Shown here piece after piece: positions 21,558 to 31,620 of a stretch of 64,000 nt of DNA. Made by a program: the position numbers and the translations under genes. The DNA comes from Oxytricha trifallax (Eukaryota > Ciliophora > Spirotrichea > Sporadotrichida > Oxytrichidae): the NCBI GenBank assembly GCA_000711775.1, contig ARYC01000432.1, forward strand, positions 1-64,000, written 5' to 3'. Position 1 is the stretch's first letter; each line of letters starts with the position of its first letter. Under the pieces are notes generated by a model. That model did not search any database and was not told the DNA's origin. It saw only the letters and a list, made by a program, of their open reading frames with translations.

Positions 21558-22622
21558 ATGAGAAATAGAAATTAGCGAAATTTAGTGTCTATTTATGATG
21601 AGTAATATTTAGATTTACTGCTTAAGCTTAGGTATGGTACAAGTATTAACATAGACTAAGTCAAACCAGTAATGAATTATTGCTGCTATAGCAAAGCTCC
21701 TGCGCAAGAGTGCCTCAACAGTTAAGTATCATTGCTTGTGGCTGTTTAGCATTATAATTCAGGCACTTGAAAGCATCCTGCAAGAAAATAAAAGTTCTCA
21801 CAGCACCATATTGACTACCTCTGCGACTCGAAGACTTTAAAGTATTGGGCACACTTTCCACTAGACTAGCGAGCTGTGATGTTTCATCGCAAGTTTCCTG
21901 ACATGCGTATCTCTCCTTAAACTATAGCCAACATTTATAGAAGAAATGGTATTACTTTCAAGACTGTCAACAGAGTGAAGAGAGTGATTGATTTTACAGT
22001 GCCATTTTATAGTAATAATTTAAACTATATATATGATTAAATGCAGAGAGCTATTACTAATAACATCAAGTTCATACACGCTGATGAAGCTGTGTTTACC
22101 TTCAACACCTTTATTAATAAGTCTTGGTATAAGAAGTATGATAATATAGAAGTCTATGATTAAAAAGTGAAGGTAGTCACCCATGCAATTTTAGCTGGTA
22201 TAAGTGAAGATTCAGGCCTAGAGAGTTATGTTATTCACCCTCGCTCTATTAAGCGAGAGTAGTATATAGAGTTCCTACATAAGCTCAAAGAGAAGTATAG
22301 TAACCAAGAGATCATCCTGTTTGTTGATAACCTCTCAGTTCATAAGACTAAGGAGTCTAAGAAAGCTTATGAAGAGCTAAACATAACTCCTGTATACAAC
22401 GTTCCTTATAGCCCATAATTTAATGGAATTGAATTCTACTGGAGTTAAATCAAGACTCACTACAAGAAGCTGCTGCTGTATCATCTTATGCATGACTTGC
22501 CCATCGATACAGTAGACTTAATTCAAAGCAGCTGTAAGAGAGTGAGCGTAGATAAGACAACAGTCTGTGCGAGAGAGGGAAGAATGAATGTTTATAAATA
22601 AGTTTTAGATTTAAATGAATGA
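21558..22622 (+). pseudogene. TBE transposase (DD34E), broken in the N-terminal third
   Basis: ATG at 21558 (MRNRNQRNLVSIYDEQYLDL) to TGA at 22620-22622. From about 21810 on, the frame is open and complete: DSKTLKYWAHFPLDQRAVM, HADEAVFTFNTF (first Asp), LFVDNLSVHKTKES (second Asp), YSPQFNGIEFYWSQIK (Glu, 34 residues later), ending NVYKQVLDLNE. Before that, about two single-base shifts (near 21683 and 21734) and the TGA shared with elements 2 and 5 interrupt it. The enzyme family cuts and pastes DNA at ANT targets and is implicated in germline DNA removal in Oxytricha. Confidence 0.88.
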
Positions 22623-22628
22623 ATAAGT

Positions 22629-23417
22629 TCACATATTAAACTAACCCATAAATGGGTTTGGCTTCTCTTTCTTCTCCTCTTCTTATGGCTTGCTTGGGCC
22701 CATATTTCTTCTCTTAGTGCCAGCTCCTGCATCTATGTTCATTTCATCTGGTTTTTAGACATCTTTATAAAGCCTCTTACTCACCTCATAAATTGTCTAC
22801 GACTTTCTTTCTCTGTGAACCTTTGCATGCTCTTTCATAAGATAAATACCAGTGCCAGATTTCTACAAAGTTATATGTCAAAGCTTACTCGAAAGATAAG
22901 GATGCTTCTTAAGTTCCTCTAGCCAAGCTGAGCTTATTAGAATGCCTTGCTTTTTCTAGTCTTCAGGAGAGATAGAATATCGTTTCTTATGTGCTTCTTC
23001 AATTATTTCTCTGAGATACTCCACTTTTATTGTACCAAGAACACCAAAGAAAAAGTTCCTCTCTGGTAGTTTATTAGAGAGTTGTTTCTTGGTAGGAAGG
23101 TAAACTACCACTTCCTCATCTTACATGGCATCCTCATAAAGATTAGTGACTGAAATCTCAGGGTAGTTTGGTATTTCTATCAACTTAATTTCAGTGTTTT
23201 TGAAGGCTTTCTTCTCATCACAGAGTATCGCTCTTAGAAATGAGATTTTGGTACCTTCCATCGTCGGAAGGAATAATCCAACTGTTTAAGATGTCAATAG
23301 TCGTCAAGTTATCTTACCATGTAAAGTTAAATATCGATAGAGATCTTCCTTACTTCTGAATCTTGAGATCATTTCTTGAGCCTCGACTCTTTTCATTTGA
23401 TCATTGAGTGATTCCAT
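22629..23417 (-). pseudogene. TBE 22-kDa basic protein gene with two candidate mini-introns
   Basis: ATG at 23417 (MESLNDQMKRVEAQEMISRF). Candidate introns GTAAG...AG lie at 23282-23317 (36 nt, containing an in-frame TGA) and 22863-22888 (26 nt). The body includes GLFLPTMEGTKISFLRAILC and LPERNFFFGVLGTIKVEYLR. The tail RERKSQTIYEVSKRLYKDV leads to a Lys/Glu-rich end and TGA at 22629-22631. Two bases are missing after intron 2 relative to element 2, so this copy is probably broken there. Family function unknown. Confidence 0.75.
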
Positions 23418-23569
23418 CTTTGTTCCTCTTCCTATTAATGAATTTAAAATTATAATTTATAGACTTCTGGATCCTATTGTTTAAAAACTTACTATTAAAT
23501 ATGGGATCTTATAGGAGGTCAACCCTGTAAAGATAAGTGGAGAAAGTTCGCAGAAGCTGGAACAAACTT

Positions 23570-23830
23570 CAGAGATGGAGCTCCATTCTTATCAATTAAG
23601 TTCCATTAAATTAGTACTAAATTTGTTTAAATTTAATTAGTACCGGTACTAAATCCGTTTAAGTTTAATTGCTACCAATTTAATAGTACCAAAACTTAAT
23701 TAGTACCTAGTTTTAATCCAGCGAGGTTTTAATGGAAAAGTTCCAATCTGGTTTAAAACTCAATTGGTACCATACCAACCTGAACTTCATCTGAGTTGGT
23801 ACCAGAATCAAAATTATTAAGAGTAAAATT
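23570..23830. promoter_or_regulatory. GGTACC-rich spacer between divergent TBE genes (element 4)
   Basis: Same array as in element 2: TTAGTACTAAATTTG, TAGTACCGGTACTAAAT, TTGCTACCAATTTAATAG, TTGGTACCATACCAACC. Non-coding, between the start codons of the 22-kDa and 57-kDa genes. Confidence 0.55.
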
Positions 23831-23981
23831 ACGAAAATTATACTTATAAACTGAGTATAAATATGAAGTCTTAGAGCTTAGATCAAACCATCATTAATGC
23901 TGTTGCAACTCCTATATAGTCCAGATATAGCTATAGAGGTTTTAAGAGCTTTATAATAGAAATTTAAATTTGAATTTAAAC

Positions 23982-25430
23982 ATGGCGGTCAACTTAAATC
24001 GTAGAGCGGCTCTTTTAGGAGCAGGTCAATCAATGCTCAACTTTGGCTCCACTAAAAAGCCTGAAATCATTTATGTTGAGAGGCAGGTAGAGCTAAGAGC
24101 TCTTGAATTTGAAGCAAAGGTTTTTATCATAGAAGTATTAAACCAGAGGGAGAGTGCAGAGATAGGGGTTTAAACTTAAATTGATTATGTTGAGGAGCTA
24201 AAAGAACAGCAACCAATCGAAAAGATAAAAACATATTAATGTGAAGACTGCTAGAATCATTTCTCAACTGAACAAAGCTTGAAGAGACACCTTAAAGAGG
24301 TACACTCTGGCAAAGCCAAGATCTATTTCAAGCATGAAAAGGTAGATGGTAGGTATTAGTGTACGACATGCATGAAATCATATACTCACTCAGCTAAAGT
24401 TAAAAGGCATATGCAAAAGCATCACCTCAGTGAGTTCTTGATTGAAGATTAAGAGACTAAAAAACTAGTGCCAGCTAAAAGAAAATCTAATACTCTTGAG
24501 TCATAAAGAGAGCAGCAAGAGAGACTCAAGAGACAGAAGCGATATGAATCGATGAACCAGCCAGCAGGTAATACAATTTTAGCATGCTTCTAAGCGAAGG
24601 CTATGAATATACCTGCATTAAATGCAGTTGATCTCAGCACTTGTATTGAAAACTACTTGAATATAAACGTGCCTGCAAAAGCAAAGCTCATAGTAGTTGA
24701 TGAGTATGCATACAAGGTGTATCCATTCAGTTATCTTATTAAGAACCAACAGTATTAGAACGAGTTTGCAAATGAATACATGGTACTTAGAGAGGCCTAA
24801 AGAAAAGACTGCAAGAATTTGCTTAAGCTAAATGGTGTTATTTTAAGTTATGGTTTCATCGCATTAAGGCTAAAGAAATTTGAGATGACTCTGAGAGACT
24901 ACCTATATCACAATAGATACCCTGATGATTTAAACGATATACTCTCAGATATGATTCAGGGTGTTAAGGAGTTGCATGAACTTGGATATGTTCATAGAGA
25001 TTTGAAGCCTGAAAACGTTATGCTAAATCTCTGCCCTTTAGAAGTAGTGGTTATCGATTTCAATAGAGCTTTAAGATAGGAGATTGTCACTTTAGCACAG
25101 GTACTTGGTACTCCAGGTTACTTCCCAATAAGAGAGAAGTGGACTAATGGTTCTGTTTAATGGGATGTTTGGGCAGTAGCAGCAATAATATTAGAAAGTG
25201 ACATGGAAAGCATGTCTTACTTTGGTACAAAGCATGAAAAACAATCAATTAGCTTAGCTTAGAAGCATATAAAGTAAGAAGATGTCTGCGAAGAAATAAA
25301 AAGCATAGTAGAGATGATAATCGTGAGAGCTCCTTCATATCCTAGATAATCCTTAGATGACATACTTGAGCCACTATAGAGAGCAAGATTCAAGAGATAC
25401 AACAAAGACAAGCAGATTAAATTTGTTTGA
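23982..25430 (+). CDS. TBE 57-kDa zinc-finger/kinase protein, intact, 482 aa
   Basis: ATG at 23982 (MAVNLNRRAALLGAGQSMLN) to TGA at 25428-25430 with no break. Residues about 85-107 hold a C2H2 finger (CEDCQNHFSTEQSLKRHLK...H) and about 125-147 a second (CTTCMKSYTHSAKVKRHMQ...H). A basic linker follows, then a kinase-like domain with ALRLKKFEMTLRDYLYH, ELGYVHRDLKPENVMLN, VVVIDFNRALR, GTPGYFPIREKW and WDVWAVAAIILE. HRD is complete but DFG reads DFN, and no glycine-rich loop is evident, so activity is uncertain. A TTG six codons upstream is in frame, but the ATG is conserved in element 5. Its integrity next to a broken transposase suggests recent activity or supply in trans. Confidence 0.93.
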
Positions 25431-25484
25431 ATTAAGTACTCTAATACTCATTAAATATTCATTAAATTCGCATAAAAACTGCGT

Positions 25485-25569
25485 TTTCTCTACTAACCCC
25501 AATAAGACCCCAACTATACCCTACAAATCAAAGCACTTATAAACCTCACTAAGGGGTTTTGGGGTTTTG
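25485..25569. repeat. Right inverted terminal repeat of element 4
   Basis: Mirror of 21456-21540, ending GGGGTTTTGGGGTTTTG before AAT. Confidence 0.95.
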
Positions 25570-26318
25570 AATCTTAAAATGCGAAACTCTAGGATAACTT
25601 GAGAGGGCTTTATGTTGAAAGTTAATAGCTTGTATTTGGCAGCGGATATTATGATTCAACTCTGAAGGAGATTTTATAGAAAAAAGCTTAAAATAAAACA
25701 CTCTAAATTATCATCGGAGAGTTTATAAATGCTGTGTAGGAGCTACACTTGAATGGAGTGGCTCATAGGTACCTAAAGCCAGAAAACTTGAAAGTAAATT
25801 TTAAAGGATAACTTTCAGTCTTTATTACTAACTTCAAGTCCTTGACCATGAATAATTAAGTTTTCAGCGATGAAATGCTCCCCATGGTACCTTACCTTTA
25901 TACTTGTAATAGGGCTCAAGTTCTAAAGGGCAACTAATAACAAGATGTTTTTTCAGTGCTTGTTATTATAAGTGAAGCCATAGTAGGGCCTGAATTCTTG
26001 AAGGAGGTGGCCAACCATAGCTGCATTGATGATTGTCTAAAACATTTAATAAAAACTAAAAAATTCAACTCAGCCTAGAGATGGCTGTTAAAACATGTTT
26101 CAACAGACCTAACTAATATTCCATCGCTTAAGGATATACAAGTGAAACTAGTCCATATTTTTTGTTCTTAAATTATGTTTATCATTCAATTAATTTTTGA
26201 TAATGAATAAATTTTGATAAATATAATAGAATATATCACAAAAAGTAGTTTAAATTTTATTTTTAAAAAGTAGCAATCTAATATTTAATTACTTGCTCAA
26301 ATGGTAAAAGATGAGTGA
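25570..26318 (+). CDS. Pseudokinase-like frame beginning at the TBE edge
   Basis: The frame is open from the right edge of element 4 for 249 codons to TGA at 26316-26318. It reads FGSGYYDSTLKEILQKKAQ, FINAVQELHLNGVAHRYLK then PENLKVNF, then VFITNFKSL and DVFSVLVIISEAIVGPEF. In the HRD motif the catalytic Asp is Tyr (HRY), and DFG reads TNF, so both catalytic Asp residues are gone. It resembles the TBE kinase domain in layout more than in sequence. It may be the remnant of element 3's own accessory gene or a host pseudokinase. The last 40 codons are AT-rich and may be non-coding. Confidence 0.6.
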
Positions 26319-27119
26319 TTCTCAACTTTAATTTCCAAGTAACTTTTTATGATGTTAGACCCAAATTTTTTAAAAACTAGTAAGTTTTAAAGTAAATATT
26401 TAAAAGTTTGGATGTTTTTTATAGAATATTTGTTTAGCAAGACATACCAATCCTCTCATGATGCTTACAATCTTTCCATTTTAAATGATCATAGTAGCGA
26501 GGTCTCTATGAGGTTAAGAATGGACATATGTTTTTAAGAAAAGTGAAATAAAGTTAATAATATCGGAGTAACTAAATAATTTGTATTGATTAATAGTTTA
26601 ATGTGAAATATTCTTCAAATTAAAAAACAGATAAGAAACAATATTTTTGTTTTTAAAATCCTTAAAATCAAAATAATTATTCGAGCAGTAAATATGGATT
26701 AAAATTGAACATAAATTAAACTTAACTTGAAAATTAGGTAATTATAAAAAATAATTTGAATGGACTAGTTGAATAATATTTTTAATATTTGCATCCAAAC
26801 TGCTTTAAGAATTTTAAAAACTAAAAAATTTTGTTATATAATAAAAGAGAAACTATATTGTAAATTTACTATCAGGCATTTTAATAAGTTGAGAATAGAA
26901 CTATAATAATCAAAAAGTATATCGATATAGAACAAATATAGTTTGAGAAGCAATTTATTAATTTCAATCTTTTTTACTCCATTTTGATCAGGAAAGCTAA
27001 TAAATTTGATTTACAAGATATGTTAATGCAACTTCTTCAAGCTAGAAGATTAACTCTTAAGCTTTTACTCATACTAAAATAATAAAAATTAATTGATATA
27101 ATAGTAATTTAAATAAGTC
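26319..27119. other. AT-rich region
   Basis: No gene or repeat recognised. Confidence 0.3.
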
Positions 27120-27482
27120 TCAGTATTTGATATGATTAAAATAGTAATTTTATTGAATTCTTGAATAGCTACTTTCAAAGTTAGCTTAAGTTTGTTTCTT
27201 CTGCATTAGCAACATCTGCATTTAACTTTTATAACCATAATTTTTCTATTGATAAAAAATTCTCAACTTGGAATTGGGATCATTGTTATTTAAAGGATTG
27301 TTAATTAATTTCCGTCTGCAAATTGTGGCAAGAATTGTGCATTGAAATTCTGAAAAGACATTAGCAGATTTTTTGCTGCATAAATTCTTTGCTGGAATTG
27401 ATTGGTTGATAAGTTGATGCACTTCAAAAGAAATGGAGAGCTTTAGCAAGCCTTGTAAGAAGGCAGTACTCTTCAATAAAAT
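27120..27482 (-). CDS. ORF of 120 aa, unknown function
   Basis: The minus-strand frame is open after an upstream TGA: STAFLQGLLKLSISFEVHQL, PAKNLCSKKSANVFSEFQC, TILATICRRKLINNPLNNND, then a Gln-rich tail (MQMLLMQKKQTQANFESSYS) to TGA at 27120-27122. No ATG follows the upstream TGA in frame, but an ATG in the neighbouring frame at about 27486 could supply a start if the frame shifted. Probably a gene fragment. Confidence 0.45.
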
Positions 27483-29060
27483 TCATCTCATTTCAATAAA
27501 ACTTATAAATTACTTTTTAAATTTAATCCACTCTAATAAAAATATCAAGATGTAAGAGGAGTGTAATTATTACACAATTAATAATGATGTTTTGATTTAT
27601 TAAAATTGATATATTAGTGGTGTGAAAAAATTCATGAGGCAATTATATAAATCACGAATAAAAGCAATTAATTGAGAAAAAATAGCAAGAACTATTTTTT
27701 ACATTTTAATTTTATTAATGTTACCATAAAATATTGATTTTGTTTATTTAATTTTAGTGAATAGTTATAGGAAAACTTACAATCAATAAAAATAAGCTAA
27801 TCAGATTCTCATAAAGAGTTTTATGCTGATATGATATTTATGTATAAAAAAAAACTAATTTAAAAAATAAATTAAATGCTTAAGTCTATTTAATTCTATC
27901 TAGGTTACTATAAGCATAAGCTACTTTGTATTTTTTCTTTAATTCTTCCTCTTTATAATTATAAACGTCTATTATTTAATTGAATAGTTATTACTATCGA
28001 GCGACCTTTTCAAATGCTAGAATTTTTAATCTCTAAAGTATTTCACCTAGCAAAAGAAAAAGCCCCTACGATTTAATTGAAAAATAGATATGTCTGATTA
28101 ATTCCCTGAATTGAAAAAGTAACATTTTCTAGATATCGCTCACTTTATTTTCTCTGAATTCCAAATTAACTGAGTTCGAATAAGAACAGAAGGATGAATA
28201 GTTTTATCGTAAAATTTATAATTTTATGTAGAAGTTTCAAGTTGCTTCTACTATTTTTGTATTTTACTTCTATGAGATTATATTATAGCATTAATTACTT
28301 CATTTTGTTCTTACATCTTGGAGAAAAGGAAGCTTGAATATATTTCGAGATGTTGATATTGTTTAGTTATTGATATAAAAAAGTGTTTGTTTTTGGAGAA
28401 AGCCCCTCATATGAAAATATTCAATGATACTTCACCAAGAGGAGGTTAAATTATCGTTTACTAAAAATGATTGAGGGATTATGTGGCATTCCTCAAAGTT
28501 AAGCTTAACAATGCAAATAGGCAAGTAAATAAATTAAATATAAATCTCAATTAATATAATTAATAACATATTAGCTTTATTAAATTTCAACTCAAAAAAT
28601 TAAATTTATATTGGTTAAACATATTATTATGCCAGCAAATGAGCTTAAAATTAAAAATAGATAAGTTCTTCAAAAGATTTCAGGCTCTTTTATTTGAATT
28701 ACATCAAAATTAATTCTTAAAAATAGACATTTTTATTTTAACCTTTCTCCCAGAAATATGCTATTTTGGGACATTTCAAAGAAGTTGATAAAAATAATAA
28801 GAATAATAAGAAACCCCAGTTCAATTTTATTGAGTTATTCAAAAACTATAATAATCTGCAGCCTGAGAATTTCATAATAATTTAACTAAACTTAAATTAA
28901 ATTAATAATTGTTATATTATACAATAATATTGGGTGTATATTTATGTAATTTATAACCTACAAAGACTTCACTTATTTTGTTATTGTTTTAGCTTGACAA
29001 ATTCCTCCTCCTACTTATCTCTGGCTAGTGAATTTCAAAAAAGTCAATTGGTTTATTGAA
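27483..29060. other. AT-rich region
   Basis: No confident gene. A weak frame near 28010-28100 (MLEFLISKVFHLAKEKA) is too short to call. Confidence 0.3.
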
Positions 29061-29061
29061 G

Positions 29062-29640
29062 CTTAAACTCGAAGGCTAATCAGGATGGAGCTGCTGTCCC
29101 TGATGACAGTAAAGCCACGATCTTCGATAAGGTTTTGCACTTCAAAAATTAATTGCAAAAAGTCGGTAAATCAGTGGAGATATTGTGGCATTTGCTTATT
29201 GAACTTTCTTGAGCTAAGAAATGAATATAATTCAATGCGAAGGATACTACTATCTTACTCCTGCTCAAATGATATAAAGAGTTGCAATTAAAGGAATATA
29301 AATCATAATATTGTTGAGCAGTCTGTTATAATACTTGATGATGTCCTTATGTGTAATTGGGATTCTTCTAATTTAAAAGAATATATAAATACATATATCA
29401 TCATATTCTTGCTGTTTCCAAGTTGATCCTTATCGTTCGTTGCTAGAGTTTTGATGCAATTTTCATCTGAATAACCTTATCATCTTGGTATATAGGGAAT
29501 CGCTCTCCAAGATTTCTTGGGTGAATCAGATGAAGCATCAGCTTCTACCAATGATGATGATGCAGTGTCCCTATAATTTGGTCATGAAAAGCTCTAATTA
29601 GGAAGATAAAATGAACATTGGTAAATTCAAGTATTGCTAT
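29062..29640 (+). pseudogene. Decayed gene piece with acidic stretch
   Basis: Plus strand reads NSKANQDGAAVPDDSKATIF then DKVLHFKNQLQKVGKSVEIL, a TGA, a frame change, VEQSVIILDDVLMCNWDSSN, another break, then LGIQGIALQDFLGESDEASA with STNDDDAVSLQFGHEKLQ. Three coding-like blocks in one direction. Function unknown; could be segments of one germline gene. Confidence 0.4.
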
Positions 29641-29779
29641 TTAATAATAATAATAAGTTCGTTTATTATTATTAATAGATAAAGATAGTTTTTAACTCTA
29701 GGTATGTATGTATATAATAAATATTATATGAGATATATACTTTTCGAAGTATTGAAGTAATTAATTAATTAAATCTCCT

Positions 29780-31620
29780 TGCATTTTCATTACATTTTTC
29801 AATTCCCTTCTCCATTTTCTATTTTATTTATATCTCATTGATGTTTGCTGTAATATCTGTTGTTCTCTCTTTCTAAATTTTAAGTTTCTTTTTATTTATG
29901 TTATTCCTCCATCTGATTATGCTCCACTACTTTCATTTTCTTATGTTTCTTTCCTCATAAATTGATTCCATTCAAATTCTGTGAGATTGTCATCAATTTC
30001 ACTAAGTCTTTCTTCATGTTCTGATTGTACTGTTCTAATATTGTTCCTTGTATAATTTTTATGAAGCAAATAAAGTATAATTCTTGTAATTATTTATCAT
30101 TTACAATTCTTGGTCTATGCTCTTTCATAGGATCTAATTCGTTTTCTCGAAGTTCCTCTCTATCACCCACGCTTTTATGGTCATTCCTGATTTAACAATC
30201 TACAGTTTCATTAAGCTGATTTTCAAGATAAATAAGAAGTAATATTTTTCATATATCAAACTTGACAAATATCTGCAAATAAACCCGTTAGTTCTTCAGC
30301 TCTTGTTAATCACTCAAAATCTTCTTTTTGTATATTGTTACTTTAGTCCTCTGTTTGCTGTTTATTTTTCGTTAACTTGTAAATTTTTCTGCTTCCAATT
30401 TACTTTCTGCAGCATACATCTCAGCTTTGCTTTCGTGCTTTTGATTCTTCTTGAAAACATTCAGTTGCAATTCTTTAGAATACATTGAAAGCATGTGGGA
30501 ATAATTATCTCTCAAATATCATCTATATAATTTTAGATTATTATGATTTCATTAGATTTTTTAACTTGAAAATAACTATATCATTCATAAATATAGTCTA
30601 TAGGTAATTTAAGATGATTTGGTGAGTCGAGATTATATTCATCTTCTTGCTTTAAACAAATTTTCATCGTGTTAATTAGGATATGCTGTCCCTATAATAT
30701 CTTCTAGCTTCCACTTACGATTGACTTCTCCTTTTGCTTTTATGTTCATTTATTGCAATCTAAGATGCCCTTCTTCATTATTCTTGTCAGTCTTTAATCC
30801 TTCTTTAATGCTTTTCTAATTAGCTAAGGATGCTTGGATGGCATTTTATTATTATTATTCTCGTATTTAGAGGGGATCATGCCTTTATATGCTTTGTCTA
30901 ATTCTTTGCAGTAATCTTGAAAGATCAATTATATTATTCAACTTCTCCTTATTATTGCCTTATCATAAACATTGTGTTTATTGAAATTATTTTTCTCCTG
31001 TGACTGAGAAGATTATTTATTCACTCAACATCTTACCCTGCTTTTCAACCCCATTCATTGTGTTTATAAAATCTCTCTCAGATATTATCCTTCTCCTCTA
31101 AATATATTCTTTGATCTTTACTCTTGCTTTTGTGTCAGAATCTCATTCCCTTCATCTCTTACATCTGCTGTTGTTATACTAGCCAAAGTATTAGGTACTT
31201 TTCCCCTTCCTCCATAAAGTTTTCTATACACATTAACTTCATAGCGAACAAATGTATGATTTTGATTTTAAATCTCTCAAAACTCTGCTTCTTATTCCCA
31301 TATTTGACTTATTCCATTTTGAATGTCAGGTTTATTTCCGTTATCATGACAATTATCTTCAATTATATTCAGCTGCTTGTTTTTACGCTAGTTATATTAC
31401 TACTATATTAATATTTCCCACGTATAAACTCTCTGGAATTTTGACTTCTGCTTCGAACAGGAGCTTAGCCAAATTCGTGCCAGTTAAGATTTCATTTATG
31501 TTATAAAATTTTGAGTTTTCGGTGATGGAATAGTTGTAGTAGTAGATGGAGTTGTTGTTGTAGAAAATGTTGTTATCGTCTTAGTATTTTTTTATTAATG
31601 TTCCTTGAGATTGAGGCAAA
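29780..31620 (-). pseudogene. Long decayed coding region (Thr-rich then coiled-coil-like)
   Basis: Minus strand, from 31620 downward: a Thr-rich run (TTFSTTTTPSTTTTIPSPK), an overlapping frame with ILTGTNLAKLLFEAEVKIPE, then GNKPDIQNGISQIWEQEAEF and RKLYGGRGKVPNTLASITTA, KELDKAYKGMIPSKYENNNN, and a Lys/Glu-rich helical part (KAEMYAAESKLEAEKFTSQ). Several TGAs and shifts break it. A second copy of the first part is at 40330-40735 on the other strand, with DNA similarity extending upstream of the coding part, so this is a dispersed repeat, possibly a mobile element I cannot name. Confidence 0.45.

Larger units (their letters stand above)
21456..25569 (+). mobile_element. Complete TBE transposon (element 4), abutting element 3
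   Basis: 4.1 kb with near-identical inverted terminal repeats and AAT on both sides (21453-21455, 25570-25572). Order: transposase (+), 22-kDa gene (-), GGTACC-rich spacer, 57-kDa zinc-finger/kinase gene (+). The kinase gene is intact, the transposase is broken in its N-terminal third, and the 22-kDa gene has about one break. Clean ends suggest it is the youngest TBE here, together with element 5. Confidence 0.95.
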
